Notes: a model not told the origin generated them from the sequence alone. Positions 24,701 through 34,814 are shown, numbered from the stretch's first letter. The stretch is 64,000 nt of DNA from an uncultured Alistipes sp. (GCA_905213895.1 CAJMKE010000005.1:1-64000); one strand, 5' to 3'. Translations and numbers: made by a program.

Positions 24701-26146
24701 ATGAAGACAACCAAATCATTTAACTACTGGCAGATACGCACTATCGTCGTTACGATGATAGGTTACGCGCTGTTCTATTTCGTCCGCAAGAACTTTTCGG
24801 TCGCCATGCCGGGTCTGACTGCGGAATTCGGCATCTCCAAGGTGCAGTTGGGTCTGTTCCTTACGCTCAACGGCGTTATCTACGGTCTTTCGCGTTTCGT
24901 GAACGGCATCATCACCGACCGCAACAGCGCACGCAAGGTGATGTCGCTCGGACTGTTCCTTTGCGCCGTGGTCAATATACTCTTCGGTTGCAGCGACACT
25001 ATTGCGGGCTGGATTATCGCACTGGCGAACAATATCGGAGTGGAACTGACGTTCACGAGCGTTCTCGTATATTTCATGGGTATCATCTGGGTTATCAACG
25101 GTTATTTGCAGGGTATGGGCGTACCTCCTTGCACGAAGACGCTCACCCAGTGGATTCCTCCGAAGGAACTGGCGACGAAGATGTCCGTATGGAACATGTC
25201 GCACTCCATCGGTGCAGGTCTGGTATTCGGACTTTGCGGCTGGTATATCATGCCGCATCTGGGCGTCGATTTGAGCGCGAACGCCGAGGTGGTAGCCAAT
25301 ATCGCGGCTAACCTCAATCTCGACATCACCGACCCGAAAGTACTTACGTTCGCCCAACACTACTATGCTTGGCGTTGGTGCTTCATCATTCCTGCCGCCA
25401 TCGCTCTCGTAGGCTCGATAGCACTCGCCCTGATTCTAAAAGATTCGCCGTCGGACGTAGGTCTGCCGGAGGTCGTGGGCAAGAAGAAGGTCATCGTCCA
25501 GACTCCGGAGGAGAGTGCCGAATATAAGGCGTTCGTTCGCCGCAAGGTCTTCGGCAACCGCCTTATCTGGACGCTCGCAGTTACCAATTTCTTCGTCTAT
25601 GTGGTGCGTTTCGCCGCTTTGGACTGGGGACCTACGCTGCTTACCGAGTCGAAGGGCTTGTCGCTTGCGGTCGCTACCACGCTCTGCATCGTGTTCGAGT
25701 TCGTCGGCGGCAATATAGGTATGGTCGTTGCCGGCTGGGCTACCGACCACATCTTCAAGAGCAAGGCTCACCATACGTGCGTGTTCTGCATGATTGGCAC
25801 GATGCTCTCTATCGCGGCGTTCTGGGCTATCCCTGCCGGCTCGTCGTGGTGGCTGATGCTGATTCCGTTTACGTTCATCGGATTCTTCATCTACGGTCCG
25901 CAGGCACTGTTAGGTATTGCGGCAGCCAATCAGGCTACCAACAGGGCTGCTGCTACGGCTAACGGTATTCTCGGCATCTTCGGTTACGCAAGTACGATAG
26001 TTTCCGGTGTGGGCTTCGGTTTCGTGGCACAGCACTACGGCTGGAATGCGGCGTATATCACCATCTTCGTCATGGCTATTCTCGGTACTCTGACTCTGCT
26101 TACGATGTGGAGTGCCAAAGCCGACGGCTACGAGGAGGAGAAATAG
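24701..26146 (+). CDS. Organophosphate:phosphate antiporter (GlpT/UhpT-like MFS)
   Basis: 481 residues with about twelve membrane segments and the OPA-family pattern near the N-terminus (FYFVRKNFSVAMPGLTAEFG; two basic residues bind phosphate). Later features include GYLQGMGVPPCTKTLTQW and FFIYGPQALLGIAAANQAT. Such antiporters exchange cytoplasmic phosphate for glycerol 3-phosphate, hexose phosphates or similar esters. Co-transcription with araM and araD suggests import of glycerol phosphate or a pentose/tetritol phosphate. Family assignment is secure, substrate is not. Confidence 0.88.
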   Translation: MKTTKSFNYWQIRTIVVTMIGYALFYFVRKNFSVAMPGLTAEFGISKVQLGLFLTLNGVIYGLSRFVNGIITDRNSARKVMSLGLFLCAVVNILFGCSDTIAGWIIALANNIGVELTFTSVLVYFMGIIWVINGYLQGMGVPPCTKTLTQWIPPKELATKMSVWNMSHSIGAGLVFGLCGWYIMPHLGVDLSANAEVVANIAANLNLDITDPKVLTFAQHYYAWRWCFIIPAAIALVGSIALALILKDSPSDVGLPEVVGKKKVIVQTPEESAEYKAFVRRKVFGNRLIWTLAVTNFFVYVVRFAALDWGPTLLTESKGLSLAVATTLCIVFEFVGGNIGMVVAGWATDHIFKSKAHHTCVFCMIGTMLSIAAFWAIPAGSSWWLMLIPFTFIGFFIYGPQALLGIAAANQATNRAAATANGILGIFGYASTIVSGVGFGFVAQHYGWNAAYITIFVMAILGTLTLLTMWSAKADGYEEEK

Positions 26147-26167
26147 CACCTGCTCTTTTACTCAACG

Positions 26168-26200
26168 ATTAGGGCTGCACTTTACGGTGCAGCCCTAATC
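26168..26200 (+). terminator. Bidirectional terminator between the OPA transporter and the heparinase-like gene
   Basis: 13-bp stem ATTAGGGCTGCAC/GTGCAGCCCTAAT with a TTTACG loop. It lies between convergent genes and is followed at once by a 9-bp repeat array. Confidence 0.8.
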
Positions 26201-26201
26201 T

Positions 26202-26239
26202 CTTTAAGGTCCTTAAAGACTTTAAGGACTTTAATGTCA
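26202..26239. repeat. 9-bp TTAA-type repeat array 7
   Basis: Four units between the terminator stem and the 3' end of the heparinase-like gene. Confidence 0.85.
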
Positions 26240-26242
26240 TTG

Positions 26243-28045
26243 TTATTTCTCCGGCACCAGTTCCACCTTTATCACCGCCTGTTTTCCGCGCCTGATGTCG
26301 GTCAGGAATCCTATGCGGCATGTGTTCGGATTCGGCGCGTCGTAGTCGTGCGGCGGGTCGTTCGGCATCACGAATGCCTCGATTCGCTTCGGCGACGATG
26401 CACGGACGAGCAGTTTCCGACCGTTCTGCACCAGTTCTATCGTCCGGCTGTCTGTTATGCGCGGTTTCGCGCCCGTAACCATCGTCCATCTGACATGGCA
26501 CGACGTGTCGCCGGCGACAATATCGTCTTCTATCGTAACTTTCGCATCATCATCGATAGTGATTGTGCGTTCCGCCTTTGCAACGTCGAAAAGTATCGGC
26601 GCGAGGTCGAACCGCGCACCGTGGCGACCCTCCTCCGAGTACGTTTCGAGCATCTCCGCCTTGCCCTCGTAGCGGTGCAACTTGTCGTTTACCGTCAGTG
26701 TGTTGTGCGATGTATTGGACAGTCTGAATACCGACCAGCGAGGACTGTCCTGCCCTTTGGCGAAGAGTTTCACGCCCCTGCTTTCGAGCGAATAGTAATT
26801 TTGCGAACCGAGGTCTGCCGCCCAGCGTATTCCGCCCCATTCGTAGATGAATGACCCTCCGTCCATGTGGGCGTGGGAGTGGCTCGGCGAACCGCCTTTC
26901 GCTGCGAGATAGGTGTCCCCGTCGCGATAAATGAATAACGGCATGTCGCCGCGTCCGCTCCAAAATCGGGCGTTGTCGGGAGCCGCCTTGTCGAAATCGC
27001 ACCGCGAAGCGAACAGCATCGCGAACGGCAGCATCCGCGGACTTTTGATTCGCAGCCTTTCTCCGTTCGCTACCGTCCGTTCTCTGTCGTGCCGTACAAG
27101 AGTGCTGTTACCCGTTTCGGCGGCGAACCAGTAGAGCAGCGGATTGATTGCATTAGCGGCGGGGGAGTCGGAGAAGTTGTAGCATACGCCCGACGGAGCG
27201 ACCATGAAATTCATGAAATCCGCCGATGCGAGAAAACCTTCCGCCCGTTCCAGACCCGCACTGCCGCCCAAAGCCGACCGCAGCGATTCTATCATCAACA
27301 CTTCGTACCACGTCCCGTAAGCCCAGTATCCGAACCCTTCGGGATATACGCCGTCGGGTGCATAACTCCGCATCGCCCTCGGATTGGTCGCCAACGCCTT
27401 TTCTATTATCGACTCCGTCAGGTCGGGACGACGTTCCCATACGGCGAGTGCGCCCATGACGAGCCCTCCGTTGCACACCTGATTCCAGTTGCTGGTCGCT
27501 CGGTAGAACCACATCTGCTTGTTGTCCTCCGCACCCAAAAGTCCTTTCCTTATTATGGCATCGGCGATTTTCGTGCGGCTTTCGTCGGACAGGAATCCGT
27601 AAAGCCAGTCATAGCCTATCGCCAGTGCCGCCGTCATTTCGCAGACATCGAGAAAATGCGACGGATTCCAGTCTTCGAATGCCGCCGCCGCGAGCATCTC
27701 CTCCTCGGCACGCCTGGCGTATATCTCGTCGTCCGTCATCAGATACATGTAGGAGCAGAATGCCACCCGTTCGAGTACGGCTCGCGAGACATGGAGCAGA
27801 CGCCTGCCCTGCTTCTGCCGGACGGATGCCGTTTCGTTGAGGTAGCGGTAAGCCTTGTCGGCGATGGTTTCGTGCAGACGCATCGCCGCCGAATCGCGCT
27901 TGCAAAGTCCGCATACCGCCTCTATGTCGCCGTCCCGCAGGATAAGCCGCGGATGCGGCGCGACTGTCGAATAGTCGAATGTCTGCGACCTGCCGGCGAA
28001 GCATACGGCGCAGAGTGCGACGACCGAAAATAGGAATCTGTTCAT
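26243..28045 (-). CDS. Heparinase II/III-like polysaccharide lyase
   Basis: 600 residues with a signal peptide (ends CFAGRSQ). The N-terminal two thirds form the alpha/alpha-toroid seen in alginate/heparin lyases (EDWNPSHFLDVCEMTAALAI, FYRATSNWNQVCNGG, APDGVYPEGFGYWAYG). The heparinase II/III beta-sheet part holds SHSHAHMDGGSFIYEWGG and SNTSHNTLTVNDKLHRYEG. Asn, His and Tyr residues typical of the active site are present. It would act in the periplasm on a uronic-acid-containing polysaccharide. No SusC/SusD pair is nearby, so the substrate cannot be inferred. Confidence 0.88.
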   Translation of the reverse strand: MNRFLFSVVALCAVCFAGRSQTFDYSTVAPHPRLILRDGDIEAVCGLCKRDSAAMRLHETIADKAYRYLNETASVRQKQGRRLLHVSRAVLERVAFCSYMYLMTDDEIYARRAEEEMLAAAAFEDWNPSHFLDVCEMTAALAIGYDWLYGFLSDESRTKIADAIIRKGLLGAEDNKQMWFYRATSNWNQVCNGGLVMGALAVWERRPDLTESIIEKALATNPRAMRSYAPDGVYPEGFGYWAYGTWYEVLMIESLRSALGGSAGLERAEGFLASADFMNFMVAPSGVCYNFSDSPAANAINPLLYWFAAETGNSTLVRHDRERTVANGERLRIKSPRMLPFAMLFASRCDFDKAAPDNARFWSGRGDMPLFIYRDGDTYLAAKGGSPSHSHAHMDGGSFIYEWGGIRWAADLGSQNYYSLESRGVKLFAKGQDSPRWSVFRLSNTSHNTLTVNDKLHRYEGKAEMLETYSEEGRHGARFDLAPILFDVAKAERTITIDDDAKVTIEDDIVAGDTSCHVRWTMVTGAKPRITDSRTIELVQNGRKLLVRASSPKRIEAFVMPNDPPHDYDAPNPNTCRIGFLTDIRRGKQAVIKVELVPEK

Positions 28046-28087
28046 GACCCGAATATGACATTATGTTACTGCAAATATACCGCGTTT

Positions 28088-28134
28088 CTGACAAATTGTC
28101 AATTTTACTGACAAGTATGCGGCGCGTTTGTCAG
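28088..28134 (+). promoter_or_regulatory. Inverted TGACAA repeats upstream of groESL (activator-site candidate)
   Basis: A palindrome TGACAAATTGTCA (28089-28101) is followed by a split pair CTGACAA (28108-28114) and TTGTCAG (28128-28134). The position, 20-70 bp upstream of a sigma-54-like promoter, suits an enhancer-binding protein. Confidence 0.55.
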
Positions 28135-28155
28135 AAAAATGCGGTTTTCGGCATT

Positions 28156-28171
28156 TGGCATATCTATTGCG
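28156..28171 (+). promoter_or_regulatory. Sigma-54-type promoter of groESL
   Basis: TGGCATATCTATTGCG fits TGGCAYR-N4-TTGCW in all but the last base, with the exact GG/GC spacing. The presumed transcript start is about 50 bp before the groES ATG. No TAnnTTTG box was seen in this spacer. Confidence 0.6.
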
Positions 28172-28231
28172 CGGAGATAATATCGAAAACGGAAAATTGA
28201 TTTTCAACGAAACATAAAAACTTAACGAATC

Positions 28232-28504
28232 ATGAACGTAAAACCACTTTCGGACAGAGTACTGATACTCCCTAATCCGGCAGAAGAGAAGACCGCGGGA
28301 GGTCTGATTATTCCCGATACAGCAAAAGAGAAGCCGCTGGCAGGCAAGGTCGTAGCCGCAGGTCCCGGCACTTCCGAAATCAAAATGGAGGTGAAAGTAG
28401 GCGACGAGGTTCTCTACGGCAAATATGCCGGTACGGAGATTCATGTGGACGGCGAGGACTATCTTATCATGAAGCAGGCCGATATTCTGGCTGTAATAGG
28501 ATAA
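28232..28504 (+). CDS. groES: Co-chaperonin GroES
   Basis: 90 residues, full length. It starts with [20 protein letters not shown] and carries the mobile-loop segment [13 protein letters not shown], plus [15 protein letters not shown] and [15 protein letters not shown] at the end. It caps the GroEL chamber as a heptamer. It is 35 bp upstream of groEL in the usual operon and lies behind a sigma-54-like promoter rather than a CIRCE element. Confidence 0.98.
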   Translation: MNVKPLSDRVLILPNPAEEKTAGGLIIPDTAKEKPLAGKVVAAGPGTSEIKMEVKVGDEVLYGKYAGTEIHVDGEDYLIMKQADILAVIG

Positions 28505-28512
28505 TAAACTGA

Positions 28513-30171
<1,659 letters not shown>

Positions 30172-30211
30172 TTGTCGGTGCGTCATAACGGGCAACCTCA
30201 TTATTGCCTAC

Positions 30212-30245
30212 AAAAAAGGCTGCGAGATTATCGCAGCCTTTTTTA
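30212..30245 (+). terminator. Terminator of groESL
   Basis: 8-bp stem GGCTGCGA/TCGCAGCC with six As before and six Ts after, usable in both directions. Confidence 0.88.
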
Positions 30246-30249
30246 TTTC

Positions 30250-30295
30250 CCTAAGGACCTTAAAGTCCTTAAAGTCTTTAAGGTCGTTAAGGATA
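30250..30295. repeat. 9-bp TTAA-type repeat array 8
   Basis: Five units wedged between the groESL terminator and the adk stop codon. Confidence 0.85.
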
Positions 30296-30874
30296 TTATC
30301 CCAGATGCTTCTCCACGACCTTGCAGATTCTCCCGAACACCTCGTCGATTGTTCCGACACTCGGAACAGCCTCGTATTTGCCTTGTGCGCGATAATATTC
30401 GGCTACTATGGCTGTCTGCGAGTTGTAAACCTCGATGCGGTTGCGGATTATCTCTTCCGATGCGTCGTCGGCACGTCCCGAAACCTTGCCGCGCAACAGA
30501 ATGCGCTTCACGAGTTCCTCCTCCGGAACATCCATGTATATCATGACTCCGACCCGTTCGCCGCACGAATCGAGCAACTTGTCGAATGCCTCCGCCTGCG
30601 CCGTCGTGCGTGGAAAACCGTCGAAAATGGTTCCTTTGCCGCCCTTGTGCTTGGCGAGATAGTTCTCTATCATGCCGACCACGATTTCGTCGGGTGCAAG
30701 TTCGCCGCGTTCGATGTATGACTGCATTTTTTCGCCGAGAGGGGTTTTGGCTGCGATTTCGTTGCGGATTATCTCTCCTGTGGAGATGTGCGCCAATCCG
30801 TATTTCTTTTCCAAGAGTTCGGATTGCGTTCCTTTGCCGCAACCCGGCGCACCGAAAAGTACAATATTAAGCAT
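30296..30874 (-). CDS. adk: Adenylate kinase
   Basis: 192 residues. P-loop GAPGCGKGTQSELLEKKYG, AMP-binding STGEIIRNEI, FDGFPRTTAQAEAFD and the LID arginines GKVSGRADDASEEIIRNR are present. The LID is of the short type. It balances AMP, ADP and ATP. The frame extends upstream to 30934, but the ATG at 30874 (MLNIVLFG) is the family start and lies just downstream of a -7 box at 30906-30913. Confidence 0.97.
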   Translation of the reverse strand: MLNIVLFGAPGCGKGTQSELLEKKYGLAHISTGEIIRNEIAAKTPLGEKMQSYIERGELAPDEIVVGMIENYLAKHKGGKGTIFDGFPRTTAQAEAFDKLLDSCGERVGVMIYMDVPEEELVKRILLRGKVSGRADDASEEIIRNRIEVYNSQTAIVAEYYRAQGKYEAVPSVGTIDEVFGRICKVVEKHLG

Positions 30875-30905
30875 GATATTGTTTGGTGTTATTCTATTAA
30901 CAGTG

Positions 30906-30913
30906 CAAAGATA
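30906..30913 (-). promoter_or_regulatory. -7 box of adk
   Basis: TATCTTTG on the minus strand, 31 bp before the adk ATG. Confidence 0.6.
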
Positions 30914-31002
30914 TGTCTTTTTCGCGTAAATCAAATTATTTATTAAAAATATTTAATATGAATTTATCGTCAATTCTGTTTGTTTTATTGTTTTGCGTAT
31001 AT

Positions 31003-31010
31003 TATATTTG
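31003..31010 (+). promoter_or_regulatory. -7 box of the first rSAM-associated lipoprotein
   Basis: TATATTTG with TTTG at 30979-30982, about 20 bp upstream, as a -33 element. It lies 22 bp before the ATG at 31032. Confidence 0.6.
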
Positions 31011-31031
31011 TAATCGTATCGAAATAGTGTT

Positions 31032-31493
31032 ATGAAATCTGAAAATCCTGTTTGCCGGTTGTTGTTTATGGCTATGCCGCTTTTGCTCGGCTTATCGGTT
31101 TGCGGCTGTTCGAAGCCTCAGTATACCAAGTCCGGAAACATGTCCGGTTATTCTATGCTGACATATCAGGTGGAGGGTACCGTTACCGATGAATCCTGCG
31201 TGCCGATTGCCGGAATCAAGGTCTTTGTAAGCGACAGCCATACGAAGATGGGTAAAATCGACGCCATTGCATATACCGATGAAGAGGGTAGGTTCGTAAG
31301 TCCGGTTGTAAGCACCTATTTCATCACCGACCAGACCATAACATTCGAAGATATCGATGAAGAAGAAAATGGCGGTTTGTTCCGCTCCGTAACCGTTAAA
31401 GTTGTGGACCTTAAAAAATCGGATAGCGATTTTTCCATGAGTGCAAGTTACCAGTTCTGGATAAATATGGTACTTGAAAAAGCGGACAAATAA
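31032..31493 (+). CDS. Radical SAM-associated lipoprotein (TIGR04134-like), first copy
   Basis: 153 residues with a lipoprotein signal ending LSVCGC. The mature part begins with a flexible stretch, then one carboxypeptidase-regulatory-like beta sandwich (VEGTVTDESCVPIAGIKVFV; YTDEEGRFVSPVV; TITFEDIDEEENGG). This matches my recollection of the 'putative lipoprotein, rSAM/lipoprotein system' family that pairs with TIGR04133 enzymes, such as the one encoded two genes downstream. It has a Cys in the first strand that the second lipoprotein lacks. It is presumably the substrate or partner of the enzyme, with anchoring at the outer membrane; the modification is unknown. Confidence 0.8.
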   Translation: MKSENPVCRLLFMAMPLLLGLSVCGCSKPQYTKSGNMSGYSMLTYQVEGTVTDESCVPIAGIKVFVSDSHTKMGKIDAIAYTDEEGRFVSPVVSTYFITDQTITFEDIDEEENGGLFRSVTVKVVDLKKSDSDFSMSASYQFWINMVLEKADK

Positions 31494-31545
31494 ATTCTGT
31501 CGCAATTTGTTGTCTGTAATATTTGTTTTATCGATTCATATATAT

Positions 31546-31553
31546 TATATTTG
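31546..31553 (+). promoter_or_regulatory. -7 box of the second rSAM-associated lipoprotein
   Basis: TATATTTG with TTTG at 31523-31526 at -33. A purine-rich AAAAAGGAGGG (31566-31576) lies before the ATG, which is unusual in Bacteroidetes where Shine-Dalgarno sequences are mostly absent. Confidence 0.6.
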
Positions 31554-31583
31554 CCAATAAATCAGGAAAAAGGAGGGCATATC

Positions 31584-32036
31584 ATGAAATCGGAACCGGT
31601 AAATTTTATCAATCGTATTTTGGCGGCTATATTGGTGCTGCTCGGATTCTCATCATGCGGAGAGGGCAAGGAACCTATGCCAGAATACGGAACACCGTCT
31701 GTAAGTTATCGGATAAAGGGAACGGTAACCGATAAAGACAATGCTCCGATAAAGGGTATAAAAGTCGTTATAAGCGATGAACCGGAGATAGAGTCCGACG
31801 ATATAACGGTGTACACGGATGCCGACGGTAAATTTACCGGTCCCCATACCTATTCTTTCAGTTTGTATGGGCAGACTGTTACATTCGAAGACGTGGACGG
31901 CGAGGATAACGGCGGTCGGTTCAAATCTGCGACACTCGGTATCGACGATATGACTGCGACAAAAGTGAAGGAGGGCGGACATTGGTATTCCGGCGACTAC
32001 GAAGTTACCGCCGATGTCAAACTCGAAAAGGAGTAG
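31584..32036 (+). CDS. Radical SAM-associated lipoprotein (TIGR04134-like), second copy
   Basis: 150 residues with a lipoprotein signal ending LLGFSSC. It is a paralogue of the gene 90 bp upstream: YRIKGTVTDKDNAPIKGIKV, VYTDADGKFTGPHTYSF and TVTFEDVDGEDNGGRFKS align with it. The loop between strands and the C-terminal strand differ. It has its own promoter but is followed at 4 bp by the radical SAM gene, so the two are likely co-transcribed. Two different lipoproteins for one enzyme suggest two substrates or a substrate and a decoy. Confidence 0.82.
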   Translation: MKSEPVNFINRILAAILVLLGFSSCGEGKEPMPEYGTPSVSYRIKGTVTDKDNAPIKGIKVVISDEPEIESDDITVYTDADGKFTGPHTYSFSLYGQTVTFEDVDGEDNGGRFKSATLGIDDMTATKVKEGGHWYSGDYEVTADVKLEKE

Positions 32037-32040
32037 CCCT

Positions 32041-33117
32041 ATGAACTGCGGCAAACTCTCTTTACGTCGCCGCGTTGCGCTCGAAATAGCCCGCAAACTC
32101 GAAAACGACAGAGTGCGCGAACACCGTTTGCGCCAACTATTTTGGGAGTGTACGCTGCGATGCAATCTGCATTGCCGCCATTGCGGCAGCGACTGCAAGA
32201 AGTCGTCGGGATTCGCCGATATGCCGAAGGAGGATTTCCTGCGAGTACTCGACAACGTGGCGGCACATACCGACCCTCACAGCGTGTTCGTAATCATTTC
32301 GGGCGGCGAACCTCTTATGCGCGACGATTTGGAGGAGTGCGGTCGCGCAATCTACGAAAAGGGTTTCCCTTGGGGTATGGTAACCAACGGTCTTTATATG
32401 ACACCGAAGCGATTTCGTGCATTGCGCAATGCAGGAATGCACACGGCTACTGTCAGTCTGGACGGATTGGAGGCGGAACACAACTTCATGCGCGGCAATC
32501 CGAAGAGTTTCGCCCGTGCTGTCGATGCCATACGGACGATGGCTGCCGAACCCGATTTCGTGTTCGATGTCGTAACGTGCGTCAATCGCAGCAACTATTC
32601 GCAGTTGGACGAAGTGAAAGAGTTGCTTATAAGTTTGGGTGTCAGGGCGTGGCGCATATTCACCGTATTTCCCGTGGGGCGTGCGACGCAACACGACGAT
32701 TTGCAACTCACCGGCGAGGATTTTCGCGGCGTGATGGAGTTTATCAAACGCACCCGCAGCGAGGGGCGCATCAAGGCAAGTTACGGCTGCGAGGGTTTTC
32801 TCGGCAACTACGAGGGCGATGTCCGCGACCATTTCTACACATGCAGTGCCGGCGTGTCGGTCGCTTCGGTGCTTATCGACGGCTCGATTTCGGCATGTAC
32901 GAGCATCCGCTCCGACTATAAGCAGGGCAACATATACAGCGACGATTTCTGGGAGGTGTGGACCAACCGCTTCGCCCCGTATCGCGACCGCGAATGGATG
33001 CGCAAGGGCGATTGCGCCGAATGCAAATTCTTCCGCTATTGCAGAGGCAACGGCATGCACTTGCGCGACGAAAACGGCGATTTGCTGTTCTGCCATCTGA
33101 AACGGCTGTGCGAATAG
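32041..33117 (+). CDS. Radical SAM/SPASM enzyme of the rSAM/lipoprotein system (TIGR04133-like)
   Basis: 358 residues. A basic N-terminus (LSLRRRVALEIARKLEND) leads into the radical SAM cluster Cys41-x3-Cys45-x2-Cys48 (CTLRCNLHCRHCGSDC). The barrel carries IISGGEPLMRDDL and SLDGLEAEHNFMRG. The SPASM-type C-terminus with more cysteines (CTSIRSDYKQGNIY; CAECKFFRYCRGNGMHL) binds auxiliary clusters. SPASM enzymes usually modify peptides or proteins. Known from this family is a fixed pairing with small lipoproteins in Bacteroidetes; the chemistry is not established to my knowledge. An alternative ATG at 32014 overlaps the previous gene and is less likely. Confidence 0.88.
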   Translation: MNCGKLSLRRRVALEIARKLENDRVREHRLRQLFWECTLRCNLHCRHCGSDCKKSSGFADMPKEDFLRVLDNVAAHTDPHSVFVIISGGEPLMRDDLEECGRAIYEKGFPWGMVTNGLYMTPKRFRALRNAGMHTATVSLDGLEAEHNFMRGNPKSFARAVDAIRTMAAEPDFVFDVVTCVNRSNYSQLDEVKELLISLGVRAWRIFTVFPVGRATQHDDLQLTGEDFRGVMEFIKRTRSEGRIKASYGCEGFLGNYEGDVRDHFYTCSAGVSVASVLIDGSISACTSIRSDYKQGNIYSDDFWEVWTNRFAPYRDREWMRKGDCAECKFFRYCRGNGMHLRDENGDLLFCHLKRLCE

Positions 33118-33162
33118 ACATTTCCCCGACTTTTAGTTATCTTTGCAAAAAATATCTGAATC

Positions 33163-34203
33163 ATGGAGAAGACGAAACGTCGTACCGAAATATCCGAATT
33201 GGGCGAATTCGGGCTTATAGACGAATTGACGAAGAATTTCAAGCCGTCGCAGAAATCGACGCTGTACGCCATCGGCGACGATGCTGCCGTCATCGAGGCT
33301 TCGAAAGATACGGCAATCGTAGTGTCGAGCGATTCGATGCTCGAAGGCATCGATTTCGACTTGACCTATTTCCCGCCGAAACATCTGGGTTACAAGACTG
33401 TTACAAAGGGTATCAGCGATATTTCTGCAATGAATGCCAAGGCGGAGCAGATAACTCTTTCGCTCGGCATTTCGTCGAAAATCTCTGTCGAATTCCTGCG
33501 CGATTTCTATTCGGGTGTGGAGTTCGCATGTCGCGAAGCGGGCGTCGATTTGGTCGGCGGCGACACGTCGGCATCGGTTACGGGATTCATAATCAACATT
33601 TCGGCTGTCGGTCGTGCTAAAAGGAGCGATATTTCGTATCGCAGCGGAGCGAAACTGAACGACCTGATATGCATTACGGGCAATCTCGGTTCGGCATTCA
33701 TGGGCTTGCAACTGCTCGAACGCGAAAAGCGGGTTCTCGGCGGCGTAGCCGATGCGCAGCCCAAATTCGACGGCTACGAATATCTGCTCGAACGCTATCT
33801 GAAACCTCGTGCGCGCTACGACATCGTCGAGTCGCTCGCCGAGGAGAAACTCGTGCCGACATCGATGATTGACATCACCGACGGTCTGGCTTCGGATATG
33901 CTGCAAATCTGCAAGTCGTCGCACTGCGGCGCACGCATCTATCTCGAACGGATTCCGCTCGCAAAGCAGACGACGGAACTCGCCGAGGAGATGCACATCG
34001 ACCCTGTCGTGGCGGCTCTCAATGGCGGCGAGGATTACGAACTGATGTTCACCGTTCCGCTTGCCGACAAGGAGCGTATCGCCAACCTCGGCTGCATCGA
34101 CATCATCGGACATATAACGGCTGAAAATACGGGTGCGTTCCTCGTAACTCCCGATGGCGGCGAAATCAGGCTCAAAGCCCAGGGCTTCAAGGAGGAGCAA
34201 TAA
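33163..34203 (+). CDS. thiL: Thiamine-monophosphate kinase
   Basis: 346 residues, AIR-synthase fold. Motifs: IGDDAAVI, SSDSMLEGIDF, KTVTKGISDISAMNAKAEQ, DLVGGDTSAS, DITDGLASDM and GGEDYELMFTV. ThiL phosphorylates thiamine monophosphate to the diphosphate cofactor in the cytoplasm. A -7 box (TATCTTTG, 33138-33145) lies 18 bp before the ATG, so it is transcribed alone. No thiamine biosynthesis genes are nearby. Confidence 0.95.
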   Translation: MEKTKRRTEISELGEFGLIDELTKNFKPSQKSTLYAIGDDAAVIEASKDTAIVVSSDSMLEGIDFDLTYFPPKHLGYKTVTKGISDISAMNAKAEQITLSLGISSKISVEFLRDFYSGVEFACREAGVDLVGGDTSASVTGFIINISAVGRAKRSDISYRSGAKLNDLICITGNLGSAFMGLQLLEREKRVLGGVADAQPKFDGYEYLLERYLKPRARYDIVESLAEEKLVPTSMIDITDGLASDMLQICKSSHCGARIYLERIPLAKQTTELAEEMHIDPVVAALNGGEDYELMFTVPLADKERIANLGCIDIIGHITAENTGAFLVTPDGGEIRLKAQGFKEEQ

Positions 34204-34221
34204 GATTTCCGACAGAATCTC

Positions 34222-34260
34222 CCTAAGGACCTTAAAGTCGTTAAAGTCTTTAAGGTCTTT
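34222..34260. repeat. 9-bp TTAA-type repeat array 9
   Basis: Four units between the convergent thiL and YqaA-like genes. No separate terminator stem is evident, so the array itself may end transcripts. Confidence 0.85.
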
Positions 34261-34263
34261 TTG

Positions 34264-34701
34264 TTATGCCACCCAATAATAGAGCAGCGCCCACGTGATG
34301 AACCGTGCGCATTTGCCGACGAGCATCCAGAATGCCATCGGCACGAACCGCACGCGATAGAATCCGAGTGCCACGGCGAATACGTCGCCTATGAACGGCA
34401 CCCACGTCAGCAGCGCGACTATCGCGCCGTAACGGTCGATGACGTGTTTCTGCTTTTCGAGTTTTTCGCGGCTTACGTGCAAACGCTCTATCCACTCCCA
34501 TTTGCCGATACGCCCGATGCCGTATGATGTCAGCCCTCCGAGCCAGTTGCCGGCGGTCGCGACCGCAATCGTTGCCACGGCATCCGTGCCGGCGGCGAGC
34601 ATCCCGACGAGAAGGACGTCGGCGCTGAAAGGAACTATCGTCGCCGCCAGAAACGACCCGACGAACAGCCCGAAATATCCCAAACCGAACAGCCAATCCA
34701 T
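34264..34701 (-). CDS. DedA/YqaA family membrane protein
   Basis: 145 residues with about four membrane segments. Family features: GYFGLFVGSFLAATIVPFSA, TAGNWLGGLTSYGIGRIG and WVPFIGDVFAVALGFYRV. Members belong to the SNARE-associated/VTT domain group, implicated in lipid transport and membrane homeostasis. The length is typical of the short YqaA branch. It is convergent with thiL, with only the repeat array between. Confidence 0.88.
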   Translation of the reverse strand: MDWLFGLGYFGLFVGSFLAATIVPFSADVLLVGMLAAGTDAVATIAVATAGNWLGGLTSYGIGRIGKWEWIERLHVSREKLEKQKHVIDRYGAIVALLTWVPFIGDVFAVALGFYRVRFVPMAFWMLVGKCARFITWALLYYWVA

Positions 34702-34806
34702 AAAAATCCGAGGTTATGCGGCACATGCCGACCGCAAAAATCACGACAAAGGTATGTTTTTCTGTCAAAAAATCATGATATTGTGTTGCAGTTATGCTTT
34801 TTTTTG

Positions 34807-34814
34807 TATCTTTG
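34807..34814 (+). promoter_or_regulatory. -7 box of the rpsF operon
   Basis: TATCTTTG 41 bp before the rpsF ATG. Confidence 0.6.
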
